A stretch of 64,000 nt of DNA from Methylacidiphilum infernorum V4 (GTDB taxonomy: Bacteria; Verrucomicrobiota; Verrucomicrobiia; Methylacidiphilales; Methylacidiphilaceae). The notes beneath the pieces are model-generated. The model saw only the letters and a program-made list of their open reading frames with translations. It did not search any database and was not told the origin of the DNA. Shown here piece by piece: positions 34,718 to 43,485 of this stretch; positions within the stretch are counted from its first letter, which is position 1; every line of letters begins with the position of its first letter. Location: NCBI RefSeq assembly GCF_000019665.1, contig NC_010794.1:2046001-2110000 (forward strand). Reading direction: 5' to 3'. The position numbers and the translations under genes are program-made.

Positions 34718-36337
34718 ATGGACGGTCCCGATCGGTTCCGCGTTCTCCCGACCCATTCCTTCGATGTCATCGTCATCGGTGCCGGAACCGGCGGGCTGAC
34801 CGCAGCGGCCCTGCTCTCTCAAAGAGCAAAACGTGTGCTTGTGCTCGACCAGCACTCGGTCCCCGGTGGGAATGCCACGGTCTTTTCGCGAAAGGCATAC
34901 CGGTTCGACGTGGGTCTCCACTACCTCGGAGGGTGCCATCCCAATGGCCTTATCCCCCGCATCCTCCGGGCGGCGGGTGCAGAACCCGTCATCTTCGAAG
35001 AGATGGATCCCGACGGCTACGACATTCTCATTTTCCCCGACTTCGTTTTCCGGGTTCCAAAGGGAATCGAGGTTTTTCGGGAACGGCTGCAAAAAACCTT
35101 TCCCGAAGAACGGCGGGGGATTGACCGCTATTGTGTTCTCCTCCGCTCACTCGAGCAAATCCTCCGTGAACCAGCTCATCCGGTCAAAACCCCCTGGATT
35201 CTTTTGCGCTCTCCGCTCCTCCTTTGCTGGGCCAACCGTTCGTTCGGCGACTTCCTTCAAAGCTGTACGACCAATCCCCGGTTGCAGGCCGTCCTTGCCG
35301 GTCAACATGGCAACTACGCGCTTCCACCCAGCCGTGCCTCCCTCCTCGTCGGTGCGGGAATCGCCGAGCACTACCTCGAGGGAGCCTACTTTCCCCGCGG
35401 CGGGGGCCAAGTCATTTCGGACCGGTTGGCTTCGGCAATCGAGGCGGCGGGCGGGAAAATCCTCCTCAAGAGCCTCGTCCAACAGATCCTGGTGCACAAT
35501 GGAAGGGCCGTCGGGGTCCGATTCGAAAGCCCTTACCTGGGTTTCCAAGAGGTTCAGGCTCGGTATATTCTTTCCAACGCCGACATCAAGGAAACCTTTT
35601 TAAGACTGGTTCCCGATGGTGTCCTCCGCTTACAGACAAAGGAACGAGCCCGCCACTGGGAGATGGCGCCGGCCCTCTTCGTCACCTATCTTGGGGTACG
35701 TCGCGAAGCCTTGGGAAACCGACTGACCAGGTCAAACTACTGGATCCATTCGAGTTACGATCACGAGATCCAGTATCGCCAAGCAGCCCGGGGAGAGTTC
35801 CCGGAGGCCCCGTCGGTTTACGTCTCGATCGCCTCGCTCAAGGATCCGATGGACGATGCCCATGCACCCAAAGGGATCGTCAACCTCCAGCTCATGGCGG
35901 TTGCCCCAAGCCAACCCGAAGCATGGGGACTCTCCGCGGAGGAAATGCATGGTAGCCTTTACCGAAGGAATACCCTCTACCGGAAGCACAAGGAAGCCTT
36001 CGGCAAGAGACTCATTGAACTCTCGCGTGCCGTTTTTCCCCGCTTGCATGAGGAGATCGTCTACCAAGAATTCGCAACTCCTCTCACCCATAGCCGCTAT
36101 ACCCTTTCCACGGGGGGAACAGGCTACGGGATCGCTGCCACGCCCAAGCAGTTCTTGTTCGGTCGGCCGGAAGCGAAGACGGAGCTGCCCGGCCTTCTGC
36201 TTTGTGGAGCAAGCTGCCGGACGGCGCACGGCATTGCGGGAGTCATGATGTCGGGCTTAAGGGCCGCCTCGGTCATTCTCGGCCCTCGCCTTATCACAGA
36301 AACGCTGGGCAAGGCCAACACGATCTCATCTTCCTGA
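34718..36337 (+). CDS. FAD-dependent oxidoreductase, retinol saturase / carotenoid isomerase-like
   Basis: A 539-residue protein of the phytoene-desaturase superfamily. The FAD site is VIGAGTGGLTAAALL near residues 19-33, followed by VPGGNATVF, and the C-terminal GLLLCGASCRTAHGIAGVMMSG closes the FAD fold. The overall layout fits the CrtISO/RetSat group, which saturates or isomerises polyenes, rather than a bacterial CrtI. The DNA is clearly richer in G+C than the chromosomal genes to the right, and relics surround it, so it may have been acquired. No ribosome site is seen before the ATG. It is convergent with the propeller gene. Confidence 0.82.
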   Translation: MDGPDRFRVLPTHSFDVIVIGAGTGGLTAAALLSQRAKRVLVLDQHSVPGGNATVFSRKAYRFDVGLHYLGGCHPNGLIPRILRAAGAEPVIFEEMDPDGYDILIFPDFVFRVPKGIEVFRERLQKTFPEERRGIDRYCVLLRSLEQILREPAHPVKTPWILLRSPLLLCWANRSFGDFLQSCTTNPRLQAVLAGQHGNYALPPSRASLLVGAGIAEHYLEGAYFPRGGGQVISDRLASAIEAAGGKILLKSLVQQILVHNGRAVGVRFESPYLGFQEVQARYILSNADIKETFLRLVPDGVLRLQTKERARHWEMAPALFVTYLGVRREALGNRLTRSNYWIHSSYDHEIQYRQAARGEFPEAPSVYVSIASLKDPMDDAHAPKGIVNLQLMAVAPSQPEAWGLSAEEMHGSLYRRNTLYRKHKEAFGKRLIELSRAVFPRLHEEIVYQEFATPLTHSRYTLSTGGTGYGIAATPKQFLFGRPEAKTELPGLLLCGASCRTAHGIAGVMMSGLRAASVILGPRLITETLGKANTISSS

Positions 36338-36441
36338 GCTTTGCCCACAGCTTTGACTCCCTTAACCTAGACTTCCATAACCAATGAGGAATAGAAAGGG
36401 CTCAAGCCGAGAGCTGTGAACCTGTTTTTTTGGGGTAGTCT

Positions 36442-37656
36442 TCACCGAAGATCGATTCGGGCTGCGTTCCACCGGTATTGGATCAAATCCCGGCTTTCGG
36501 TCCAAAGGAGGAGGAATCCGTCTTCCGTCCCGACAACCCGCGGATGGGTCGCCCAAGTCCCATCCTTGGAGACGGCCTTGGGAGGACTCCAGGAATTCCC
36601 CCCGTCAACCGAAAGGCTGGCCACGACACGGGAGGAGCTCGGGCCGGAGTCTTCCCAGGCAGCGCAAAGGGTTTGACCCGCGGCGGCTAGATCCACAAAT
36701 CTCCCCCTGGGTCCGGCAAGAACTAAAGGAGCACTCCAGTTCCACCCAAGATCGGTACTTTTTAAGAAGTAGAGCCCCGACCGCTCCGGCTTTCCCGTCT
36801 GCACCGCGGCACACAGGATAACCTTTTGACCCGAGGAAAGAGCCGCCATCCCCGCACCCCAGTGGGGACAACCCAAAAATTCCCAGTGAAAATCTCCAAG
36901 GGGGCCCACTCTTCTCCAACCTTCCCCTCGATCGAAGGAAACCGCAAGGCCCGTATCGCGGGGATGGGCCATCCGGTAAAGCACAAAAAGAGTCGAGCCG
37001 ACGTTCAAAATGGTATTGGGACAGCAGGTGCAGGTTTCGGGATCAATCGTTCGGTTCGCCGACCATCTCTTTCCCCCATCATCCGAAAAAGCGGCACGGA
37101 GACCAACCCGGCCATCCCGTTCATCAAGCCAAACGAGATGACACCTGCCCCCGGGGTCAAAACACAGATCAAGAAATCCATGCCCCCCGTTGGAATCGTT
37201 GTCATCCGCGGGATTTTTCCCGCTAAACCAACTCTTCCCCCCGTCGAGGGAATAGGCTATCCCGATCTTCCCCCTGCCCATGTAGCCACTCCCATGACCG
37301 GTCCAAGCGATAGTGATCTTCTTTCCCAGGGCGGCGATCTGGGGATCGGCACCCCGGTGCCCGGCGACAGGCGTAAAGTTTGTAGGCAGGTAAACCGGCA
37401 GAGAAAAGCTTCTTCCCCCATCAGCCGACCTACAGTAAAGAAGCCTTGGGAGTTGGCCCGAGAGTTCCTCTTCAAGGAGAAGGTGGATGCTCTTCCCATC
37501 CCGGTAAACGTCCAATCCCGTCGTTCCCGTCACTTCCGCATGGCGAGGTTGGAAGGAGTTGGGTTTGCCTTGGGAAGCAGAAGCATCCGGCCAACCGAAA
37601 AAAAGCAAGGAACAAGTCAAGCTCCAAGCAAGAAAGAAAACCCTTACCAGCTCCAT
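36442..37656 (-). CDS. Exported Asp-box (BNR) beta-propeller, sialidase-like
   Basis: A 404-residue protein with a signal peptide (core FFLAWSLTCSLLFFG). Six Asp-box repeats lie at 77-84, 136-143, 191-198, 240-247, 300-307 and 349-356 (SADGGRSF, SLDGGKSW, SDDGGKRW, SFDRGEGW, STDLGWNW, SVDGGNSW), giving a six-bladed propeller as in sialidases. True sialidase Arg triads are not obvious. Unusual is a CTCCPN motif at 209-214, with GCPHWG at 262, which could bind a metal. Its start overlaps the end of the TonB receptor at 37644 by 13 bases, so the two are coupled; uptake of a ligand captured by the propeller is a reasonable inference. A decayed copy lies at 33785. Confidence 0.8.
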   Translation of the reverse strand: MELVRVFFLAWSLTCSLLFFGWPDASASQGKPNSFQPRHAEVTGTTGLDVYRDGKSIHLLLEEELSGQLPRLLYCRSADGGRSFSLPVYLPTNFTPVAGHRGADPQIAALGKKITIAWTGHGSGYMGRGKIGIAYSLDGGKSWFSGKNPADDNDSNGGHGFLDLCFDPGGRCHLVWLDERDGRVGLRAAFSDDGGKRWSANRTIDPETCTCCPNTILNVGSTLFVLYRMAHPRDTGLAVSFDRGEGWRRVGPLGDFHWEFLGCPHWGAGMAALSSGQKVILCAAVQTGKPERSGLYFLKSTDLGWNWSAPLVLAGPRGRFVDLAAAGQTLCAAWEDSGPSSSRVVASLSVDGGNSWSPPKAVSKDGTWATHPRVVGTEDGFLLLWTESRDLIQYRWNAARIDLR

Positions 37657-40064
37657 TGGAACCCCCCGTAAAAAGCTTGCAAAAGACCGGGATAAAAAAC
37701 AGCCTGCGCCGAGGGACCCCCGGAAAGCATCGCGTTGGTCACGGGAGTAGCCGTTGCCGCGTAAATCTCGTTGGTGATGTTCCGGGCATCGAAATATACC
37801 GACCAGCCGTGGGCCGATACGTAACCAAGCCGAAATCCAAGAATCGCCCAGGAGGGAACATACAGGGTATCGGCATAATCGACCGGGTAAGGCGTAACCG
37901 ACGATTCGACGTTTGGGCCGATGTAAAACCCCGATGGATGTTGGTAGAGCAGTTGGGCTTGCAGGTAGTTTACCGGAAACAGGGGAAGCCTATTGTGATC
38001 GTAGACAGGATCGTTGGCAAAACGGAAGTTGCTGTACATGAAGTTGACATTCAAAACGAGCCTGTCCGGTTCCTTGTAATCCCCGAGGAACTGGGGAAGA
38101 AGCCTTTCGCCCAGGATAAATGTAAAGCCCGTCTCCACCCCTTGGAGTACCGTGGGAGAACCGTTGAAAGGAAAGGCCACGAAGGGAGAGCTTATCGCAG
38201 AGGGGTTACTTATTTGGGCGATCACGGCAGCCGGGTAGTAAAGGAGAATCTGGTCGTCCATCCAGTATTGATAAAAGGCGACATCCCACTGGATCCTCTT
38301 CCAGGAACCCCGGGTTCCCACGTCAATACCGGTGCCGGTTTCGGCTTGGAGAGGAAACATCGATTGACCCCTTGGGATAATCGAAGCCGCAGGGATCAAC
38401 TCGTAAAAGTTCGGGGGCTCAAAGACTCGGGTAAAGTTGGTATAGAACTGCACTTCCTTAATCGGCTGGTAAAGCAGGCCAAGCTTGGGATTGATCCCGT
38501 AGTAGTCGCGGCTCGAGGAGTTGTTTTGGAAAGCTTGGGGACCGTGTGGACCGAGGGGGACCTGGTTGTATGTTTCGGCACTGCGCAGGGAGTAGTCGAG
38601 CTGCATCCCGGCTATAAGCCAAAGCTTTTTCGTCAGCTCGAGGCTTTCCTGCATGTAGAGGGGAACGTTGGTGGCGATAAAGTTGGAGCTTCCCAGGAAA
38701 GCCCCTTGGGCCGGTGAAGGAAAATGCATGGCATATACAGTTTCTGCAGCAAACAGCCCCTGCGGGAGAATCCCGATGATATGCGTCTCGGGGAGGCCGA
38801 AAAGGGTCGATTTGCCGGTCAACTGGATGGGCAAGGCAAAGTCGTTGTAGCTTGCATGAAGGAATTGAAAGATCGGGTGCCAAAGCTGTGTATTATCCCA
38901 GACGGCTCCCAGGATAAGCGTCGTATCGGGATCGACCTGGACGGCCGCCCGGTCGGCGACGCGGACCAGGTCAAAGTAGCGGCGAAGGTCCATGAGGGAG
39001 AAGGAGGGCGAGCAGAAGGTGGGGTTGGCAAACATCTGGTCCAGGGTAAGGGTACTGGTCAGCTTCTCGCGCTGGTTCACGTAAGCAAAATAAACCCGGT
39101 TTTCCACGCTTGGACTGATCCGGTAGCCCAAGTTGACGTTCAGCCGAAGGTCGTTCATCGCGGAGTGGGCCCGGAAACCCTCGACGGCAACATCGGAAAG
39201 AGAAGCGTAAACATCGGCCTTCCCCATCACCTGTCCCGAGGCAAGCTGGCCCTGCCAAAAACCGTAACTGCCAATCTCAAAGAGGGCGAGGGCCTTCGGA
39301 GCGGTATAGCCCGTGTAGGAGGTAAAGTTGATGGCTCCCCCGCGATCAACAGCCCCGAACCTGAGGGCGTCGGCTCCACGCCACACCTGGACATATTGCA
39401 TCGCCAGCGGGTCGATGTTCGAGAAAGCGAGCATCTGGCCGTCAGCCATGGTCCAGGGTAGGCCATCTTGAAGGACGAGGATCCCAGGCAGGGTCCAAGT
39501 CGGCGAATTGAGCCCGGTTCCCCGGATCGAAAGGCGGTAATCGTTGGGTTCTCCCCATGCTTCCTGGATGTAGAGACCCGGCTGGTTGAGGAGGGCATCC
39601 CGCATCCCTTGGACCCGGCCCTTGCGGTAACTGCTTGCGGGAATGAAATTGGTAGGCCCCGGCACCTCTTCCATCTCCTCCTTGGCCTTGGCTTCCGAAG
39701 GAACGACAAGCGAAGTTTCGTGGGTAGCCTCGACCGTGATTTCTGCGATCTGGGTAGTGTCTAGAGGAACGTCCGAGGAAGGAGCGGAACTGCCGACACT
39801 TTGGTTATCCTGTGCCACAGAAGGTTCACTCGGGTCCTGGATACTTCCAGGCTTCTTTAAAGAACTATCTTGGCCCGATTGGCCGGATCCCTTTCCCGGA
39901 GATGAAATTTCTTGGGTAGTGCTTGGAACCCCACCCGGAAAGGCCGGGCTTTCTCCAAGTACTAAAAGAACAAGTAGGAATTGAAGAAAGTGAATCCGGG
40001 GAAGGATTCTCCCTTTTTCGCTTAAGCAAAGTTGACATGAGGCAAATTTTTTTTGAATGGTCAT
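37644..40064 (-). CDS. TonB-dependent outer-membrane receptor, different subfamily
   Basis: An 806-residue receptor with a long N-terminal leader: a hydrophobic segment (HFLQFLLVLLVLG) near residue 25, then about 70 Ser/Pro/Gln-rich residues, a possible TonB box near AEITVEATHE, and a plug with LSIRGTG, VLQDGLPW and VWRGADALRFG. The barrel ends in GFQWSW, an aromatic C-terminus. It does not share the TKQPYF motif of the other receptors here and is closer to the classical siderophore-receptor layout. It overlaps the propeller gene downstream by 13 bases. The substrate is unknown. Confidence 0.9.
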   Translation of the reverse strand: MTIQKKFASCQLCLSEKGRILPRIHFLQFLLVLLVLGESPAFPGGVPSTTQEISSPGKGSGQSGQDSSLKKPGSIQDPSEPSVAQDNQSVGSSAPSSDVPLDTTQIAEITVEATHETSLVVPSEAKAKEEMEEVPGPTNFIPASSYRKGRVQGMRDALLNQPGLYIQEAWGEPNDYRLSIRGTGLNSPTWTLPGILVLQDGLPWTMADGQMLAFSNIDPLAMQYVQVWRGADALRFGAVDRGGAINFTSYTGYTAPKALALFEIGSYGFWQGQLASGQVMGKADVYASLSDVAVEGFRAHSAMNDLRLNVNLGYRISPSVENRVYFAYVNQREKLTSTLTLDQMFANPTFCSPSFSLMDLRRYFDLVRVADRAAVQVDPDTTLILGAVWDNTQLWHPIFQFLHASYNDFALPIQLTGKSTLFGLPETHIIGILPQGLFAAETVYAMHFPSPAQGAFLGSSNFIATNVPLYMQESLELTKKLWLIAGMQLDYSLRSAETYNQVPLGPHGPQAFQNNSSSRDYYGINPKLGLLYQPIKEVQFYTNFTRVFEPPNFYELIPAASIIPRGQSMFPLQAETGTGIDVGTRGSWKRIQWDVAFYQYWMDDQILLYYPAAVIAQISNPSAISSPFVAFPFNGSPTVLQGVETGFTFILGERLLPQFLGDYKEPDRLVLNVNFMYSNFRFANDPVYDHNRLPLFPVNYLQAQLLYQHPSGFYIGPNVESSVTPYPVDYADTLYVPSWAILGFRLGYVSAHGWSVYFDARNITNEIYAATATPVTNAMLSGGPSAQAVFYPGLLQAFYGGFQWSW

Positions 40065-40242
40065 TTTACGCTGTTATTAATATATTTTATGCCTAAGCTA
40101 TTTTTGTTTGCCGGAATGACTTTCCAATGGTAACCTAGCCAATCTATCGGCTTCCTAAAGCCTTCCGAATTTATCGGAGGAGCGGCCTCAACCTGTTGTG
40201 AAGTAGGTTGTGGGGCATGAACATGAAACCTGAATATGGCCG

Positions 40243-40473
40243 TTATGGGGGAAAAAGATCGGTATCGTGAGCTGGGCTCTTCAGCTCCGGTCCCTTTTGC
40301 ATAGAAATGGTGCCCGATTCATTATTACTTTTCTTTATTATAGGACCTGGCGGTACAGCAATATCCAAGGAGCCCTTGGTTCTCAGCCAGGTATGGGAAA
40401 AAGAAGGCAATAAAAAATAATTCAAAGCGAGCACAACCCCGCAAAAAAACTTAAAGAAAAAACATCTTTTCAT
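40243..40473 (-). pseudogene. Truncated TonB receptor N-terminus
   Basis: The signal peptide and linker (MKRCFFFKFFCGVVLALNYF, then PGPIIKKSNNESGT) match the receptor at 29333 through about 75 residues, then a stop follows where the plug should begin. The DNA up to the next gene has no plug or barrel. With the upstream repeat this is the stub of a lost paralogue. Confidence 0.8.
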
Positions 40474-40670
40474 CCGCCTATCCCTCATTTTCAGCAGCTT
40501 TCATAAACTTTTCTCAAGCAAACGGCCCTTTTCCTCGAAACCGCCTTTCTTTTAAAACCAATTGAAACGGCAGAAGAAGCCATGGGAAAACAGTTCTTCT
40601 TCCTCCTTATATGCACAGAGAGAAGGACTGAGAAAAAAATTCCCGGATATTTAAAAAATTTTTTGAATCC
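40395..40670. repeat. 276-bp direct repeat, copy 2
   Basis: A near-identical, gapless copy of 31873-32148 in the same orientation, 8522 bases apart. It covers the start codon, the signal-peptide codons and the upstream DNA of the truncated receptor. Confidence 0.9.
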
Positions 40671-40726
40671 TTGTTTATTCCAAGGCTAAGCTGGAATATT
40701 CCTTAAGATTAGATCTACTTTTGGGC

Positions 40727-42055
40727 TTAAGATTGCTTGAGCTGCAAGACAAGGCTTTTGAAATGTTCTCCACGCTTTTCAAAATTAAGGTAAAGATGGT
40801 AGCTGGGAGCGGCGGGAGAAAAAAGACAGCTGTAACCCTTGGGAGTATATCGGCCAGCCAGTTCCACGGCTTCTTCGAGACTTTTGACCAAGAAGAGGTT
40901 TTTTTTGAACCCCATTTCTTTCAAGAGAAAACCGATCCGCCAACCGGTCTCGGGAAGGAGGATGAGGGTTTCCAGTTCTTGGACCGTGCAAAGCCTGGCA
41001 CAGAAAAGCCCTAGATCAACTCCCCTATCCTGTCCCCCCACGATGAGGGTGCGAACGGAAGGAATCGCCTCGATGCCGGCAAGGGTCGCTTCGGGGACGG
41101 TCGAGATCGAATCGTTGTAGTAAGAGATGCCCCCAACGGTCGCCACGTATTCAAGCCTATGGGGAAGTCCTCGAAAAGAACTTAGGGCTTCGGATATCGC
41201 CTCCGCAGGCATGCCCAGGAGCAAGGCGACCCTTGCGGCAAAAAGGGCATTCTTTTTATTATGCCTGCCGGGAATACCGAGCCGGGAGAGATCAACTTGG
41301 CTCCTTCCCTTCCCCTCTACGGGCAGAGGGATACCCGGCATTTTTTCCTGCGACAGGAGGAACAGCTCCAAGGCTTGATCGCCAGGATCGTAGATAAAAT
41401 AATCTTTTGGAGATTGGAACCGGCCGATGTGGCTTTTGGCCTGGGCATAGGCTTCGAAACTCCCATGGTAGTTGAGATGTTCGTGAAAAAGGTTAAGCCA
41501 AAGGGCGATTGCAGGAGAATGCTTGCAATATTCCAACTGGTAAGAAGAAAGCTCCAAGACGGCGATCGCCTTTTCATCGGCAAAGGGAAGAAGATGAAAG
41601 GGGGGGATCCCGATATTGCCACCCAGGTAAGCCTTAAAGCCTCCCTCTTTTAAGAGGTGATAAATTAAAGAGCTTGTCGTGCTCTTCCCCTTGGAGCCCG
41701 TCACCCCGACCGTTTTCCCCGGCCAAAACGAGAGGAAAATATCCGCCTGGGAAACGATTTTTTCCTTTATGGAAGGATCAAAACCAAGATGGGCCGTTCG
41801 AACACCCGGACTTTTAACGATCAGTTCAAACCGATCGATCTGCCTTAATAGTTCTTTCTCCTCGATTTTTATGATCCGGGGATCGTCCAAGGACTGCAAA
41901 GCTTGGGGGTCTCTATCGCTGACGGTGAAAAGAGTTCCAGGAATGGAATTCAAGAGAAATTCAACTGTAGCCTTCCCTTCTGCTCCCAATCCCCATAGAA
42001 CGGTCTTTTTCCCCGAAAAAAAATGGCGCAAAGAATCAATCATCGAAAAGAGCAT
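40727..42055 (-). CDS. murD: MurD-type UDP-MurNAc-L-Ala--glutamate ligase (MurD2-like)
   Basis: A 442-residue Mur ligase. ATP site GSKGKST at 120-126, a central ELSSYQLEY segment and the C-terminal domain with VGGQDRGVD are those of MurD, which adds glutamate to UDP-MurNAc-L-Ala in the cytoplasm. It overlaps murL upstream by 20 bases. In Xanthomonas a MurD variant (MurD2) paired with MurL adds L-Glu, which MurL then epimerises; the pairing here points to the same specificity. There are no other mur or fts genes around it, unlike a standard division cluster, which supports the MurD2 reading. Specificity cannot be proved from sequence alone. Confidence 0.85.
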   Translation of the reverse strand: MLFSMIDSLRHFFSGKKTVLWGLGAEGKATVEFLLNSIPGTLFTVSDRDPQALQSLDDPRIIKIEEKELLRQIDRFELIVKSPGVRTAHLGFDPSIKEKIVSQADIFLSFWPGKTVGVTGSKGKSTTSSLIYHLLKEGGFKAYLGGNIGIPPFHLLPFADEKAIAVLELSSYQLEYCKHSPAIALWLNLFHEHLNYHGSFEAYAQAKSHIGRFQSPKDYFIYDPGDQALELFLLSQEKMPGIPLPVEGKGRSQVDLSRLGIPGRHNKKNALFAARVALLLGMPAEAISEALSSFRGLPHRLEYVATVGGISYYNDSISTVPEATLAGIEAIPSVRTLIVGGQDRGVDLGLFCARLCTVQELETLILLPETGWRIGFLLKEMGFKKNLFLVKSLEEAVELAGRYTPKGYSCLFSPAAPSYHLYLNFEKRGEHFKSLVLQLKQS

Positions 42056-43460
42056 TTTCTATAACATTCTTCCTAAAAAGCGACAAAAATTTTTGAGAAA
42101 GACCATGTTGGGGATTAATCCGGTCATACAGGGCTTGAATAGAGCTTCTTGCCATAAGCAGGTGGGGAAACTGCTTAAAGAGCTTTGCAATCAACAGGGG
42201 GGGAGGATTGCCCGCGGCTTTTGCCTTGTGCCAGATCAGGCTTGCCGCAGCCCGGCATTCTTCTTCTGTCCCCAGGCATTCAAAGGGTTTTTCTTCTCCT
42301 TCTCCACATAGAGACAAAAGGAGGGCAAAGAGCGATTCTCTTTCCAGGAGGTCCGATCCGAAAACAGCTACGATCCTTTTTGCTTCTACAAACGGCCTTA
42401 AGATCAAAAAGCTAAACAAGCATTTTGCACATTGGCCGCACCAGCCCCCGCAAAGCCTATTTTTATTGCAACTTTGAAAGACGGACAACGAACCGGGAAT
42501 CGCGGAGACAAACCTGGCGATCTGGATTTCACTTAATGGCCTTAAAAGACTAAAATAGCTAAAAGAGGGGCAAAGAGAATTCGACAAGTAACTTTGAAAG
42601 TCTTTTTCAAACTCGTAGGACTTCGAATACTGATGGTTAATGCCCCTAGAGGGGATCGTCGGGTAATTGGCGCTGGATTCGTGACTGGCAACGAAATTTT
42701 CTTTCTTGTACAGGGCCATGAGCAGGACTCCCATAAAGGCCAACAGGGCCGAAAAGGGAGTATGACCGTTAAGGAAGCCTTTGTTGTTGAGTTCGAGAAG
42801 ACGACCGTCAATCTGCCTTTCGATCACTACAACCTGCTCTAAAGGATAATCGAAAAACCTTACCGTGTCCCATTGGGCTTTAACGGGATTCAACAAAAAA
42901 CAGAGGTTATCTCTTTTCTCCCCTTTCATCCACTGCAAGGTCAAAAAAGAATCTTTGCCCCCTCCGACAGGGATCAAGTTGCCCGATAAAGAGGGAATTT
43001 CGACAGGGAGAAACGCCTTGGAGGAAAGACATTCCAGCTGGAATAGATCTGGCATGTCCTGCTCGATCCCGTTGCGGAAAAAAAATTCTCCCATCCCCTT
43101 TAAATAAAGCTTTCTCCACCACGCCAACTGTCCTGGAGAAAGGGAGGCAGGTTCAATAAGGATTAAGGGAGAGCAGGTTGCTTTCCAGTAGCTAACCAGT
43201 TCGATTAACCCGATGTGAAAAAGGAATGGGTCCAGAAATTCTACCGGGGCTTTTTCGACCGCCTTTGCGTACACCTTCAAGGAAGGATGGAAAAAAAGGC
43301 CGCTTTGCCTGCCGTTTCCCGTCCAAAATTCATACTCAACAAAAAGATGATCCGCCCTCTTTTCCCTTGAAATACGGCTGAAAACAAACCGCGGGTAACA
43401 TTTCCTGAGCAGCAAAAAATCTTTTTTCCCTATCCCCGAGGCGACATATTCCATGGTCAA
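42036..43460 (-). CDS. murL: UDP-MurNAc-L-Ala-L-Glu epimerase MurL
   Basis: A 474-residue protein with the MurL signatures: PVGGGKDS at 164-171 (an ATP-binding P-loop of the PP-loop type), NGHTPFSA at 231-238, SHESSANYP near 259 and NHQYSKSYEFE at 275-285, then CGGWCGQCAKC at 337-347. MurL turns the terminal L-Glu of UDP-MurNAc-L-Ala-L-Glu into D-Glu using ATP, replacing glutamate racemase as the source of D-Glu in peptidoglycan. It lies just upstream of, and overlaps by 20 bases, the MurD-type ligase, as in known MurL organisms. Start Met1 or Met3. Confidence 0.88.
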   Translation of the reverse strand: MTMEYVASGIGKKDFLLLRKCYPRFVFSRISREKRADHLFVEYEFWTGNGRQSGLFFHPSLKVYAKAVEKAPVEFLDPFLFHIGLIELVSYWKATCSPLILIEPASLSPGQLAWWRKLYLKGMGEFFFRNGIEQDMPDLFQLECLSSKAFLPVEIPSLSGNLIPVGGGKDSFLTLQWMKGEKRDNLCFLLNPVKAQWDTVRFFDYPLEQVVVIERQIDGRLLELNNKGFLNGHTPFSALLAFMGVLLMALYKKENFVASHESSANYPTIPSRGINHQYSKSYEFEKDFQSYLSNSLCPSFSYFSLLRPLSEIQIARFVSAIPGSLSVFQSCNKNRLCGGWCGQCAKCLFSFLILRPFVEAKRIVAVFGSDLLERESLFALLLSLCGEGEEKPFECLGTEEECRAAASLIWHKAKAAGNPPPLLIAKLFKQFPHLLMARSSIQALYDRINPQHGLSQKFLSLFRKNVIENALFDD

Positions 43461-43485
43461 TTCTTATTGCAAAAAGAAAAGCCTT

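Noticed and set aside
34833-35603. Second plus-strand frame of 256 codons inside the FAD oxidoreductase gene
   Set aside because: Shadow in another frame of a gene with clear FAD motifs; Ser/Pro/Arg-rich composition is typical of such shadows.
36826-37671. Plus-strand frame of 281 codons opposite the propeller gene
   Set aside because: Antisense shadow; the minus strand carries six Asp-box repeats and a signal peptide.
37446-38717. Plus-strand frame of 423 codons opposite the TonB receptor and propeller
   Set aside because: It is antisense to two well-supported genes, shows no domain, and long antisense frames are expected in G+C-rich coding DNA.
40243-40488. 81-codon frame as a small exported protein gene
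   Set aside because: It matches the N-terminus of the receptor at 29333 and stops where the plug begins, so it is treated as a truncated relic.
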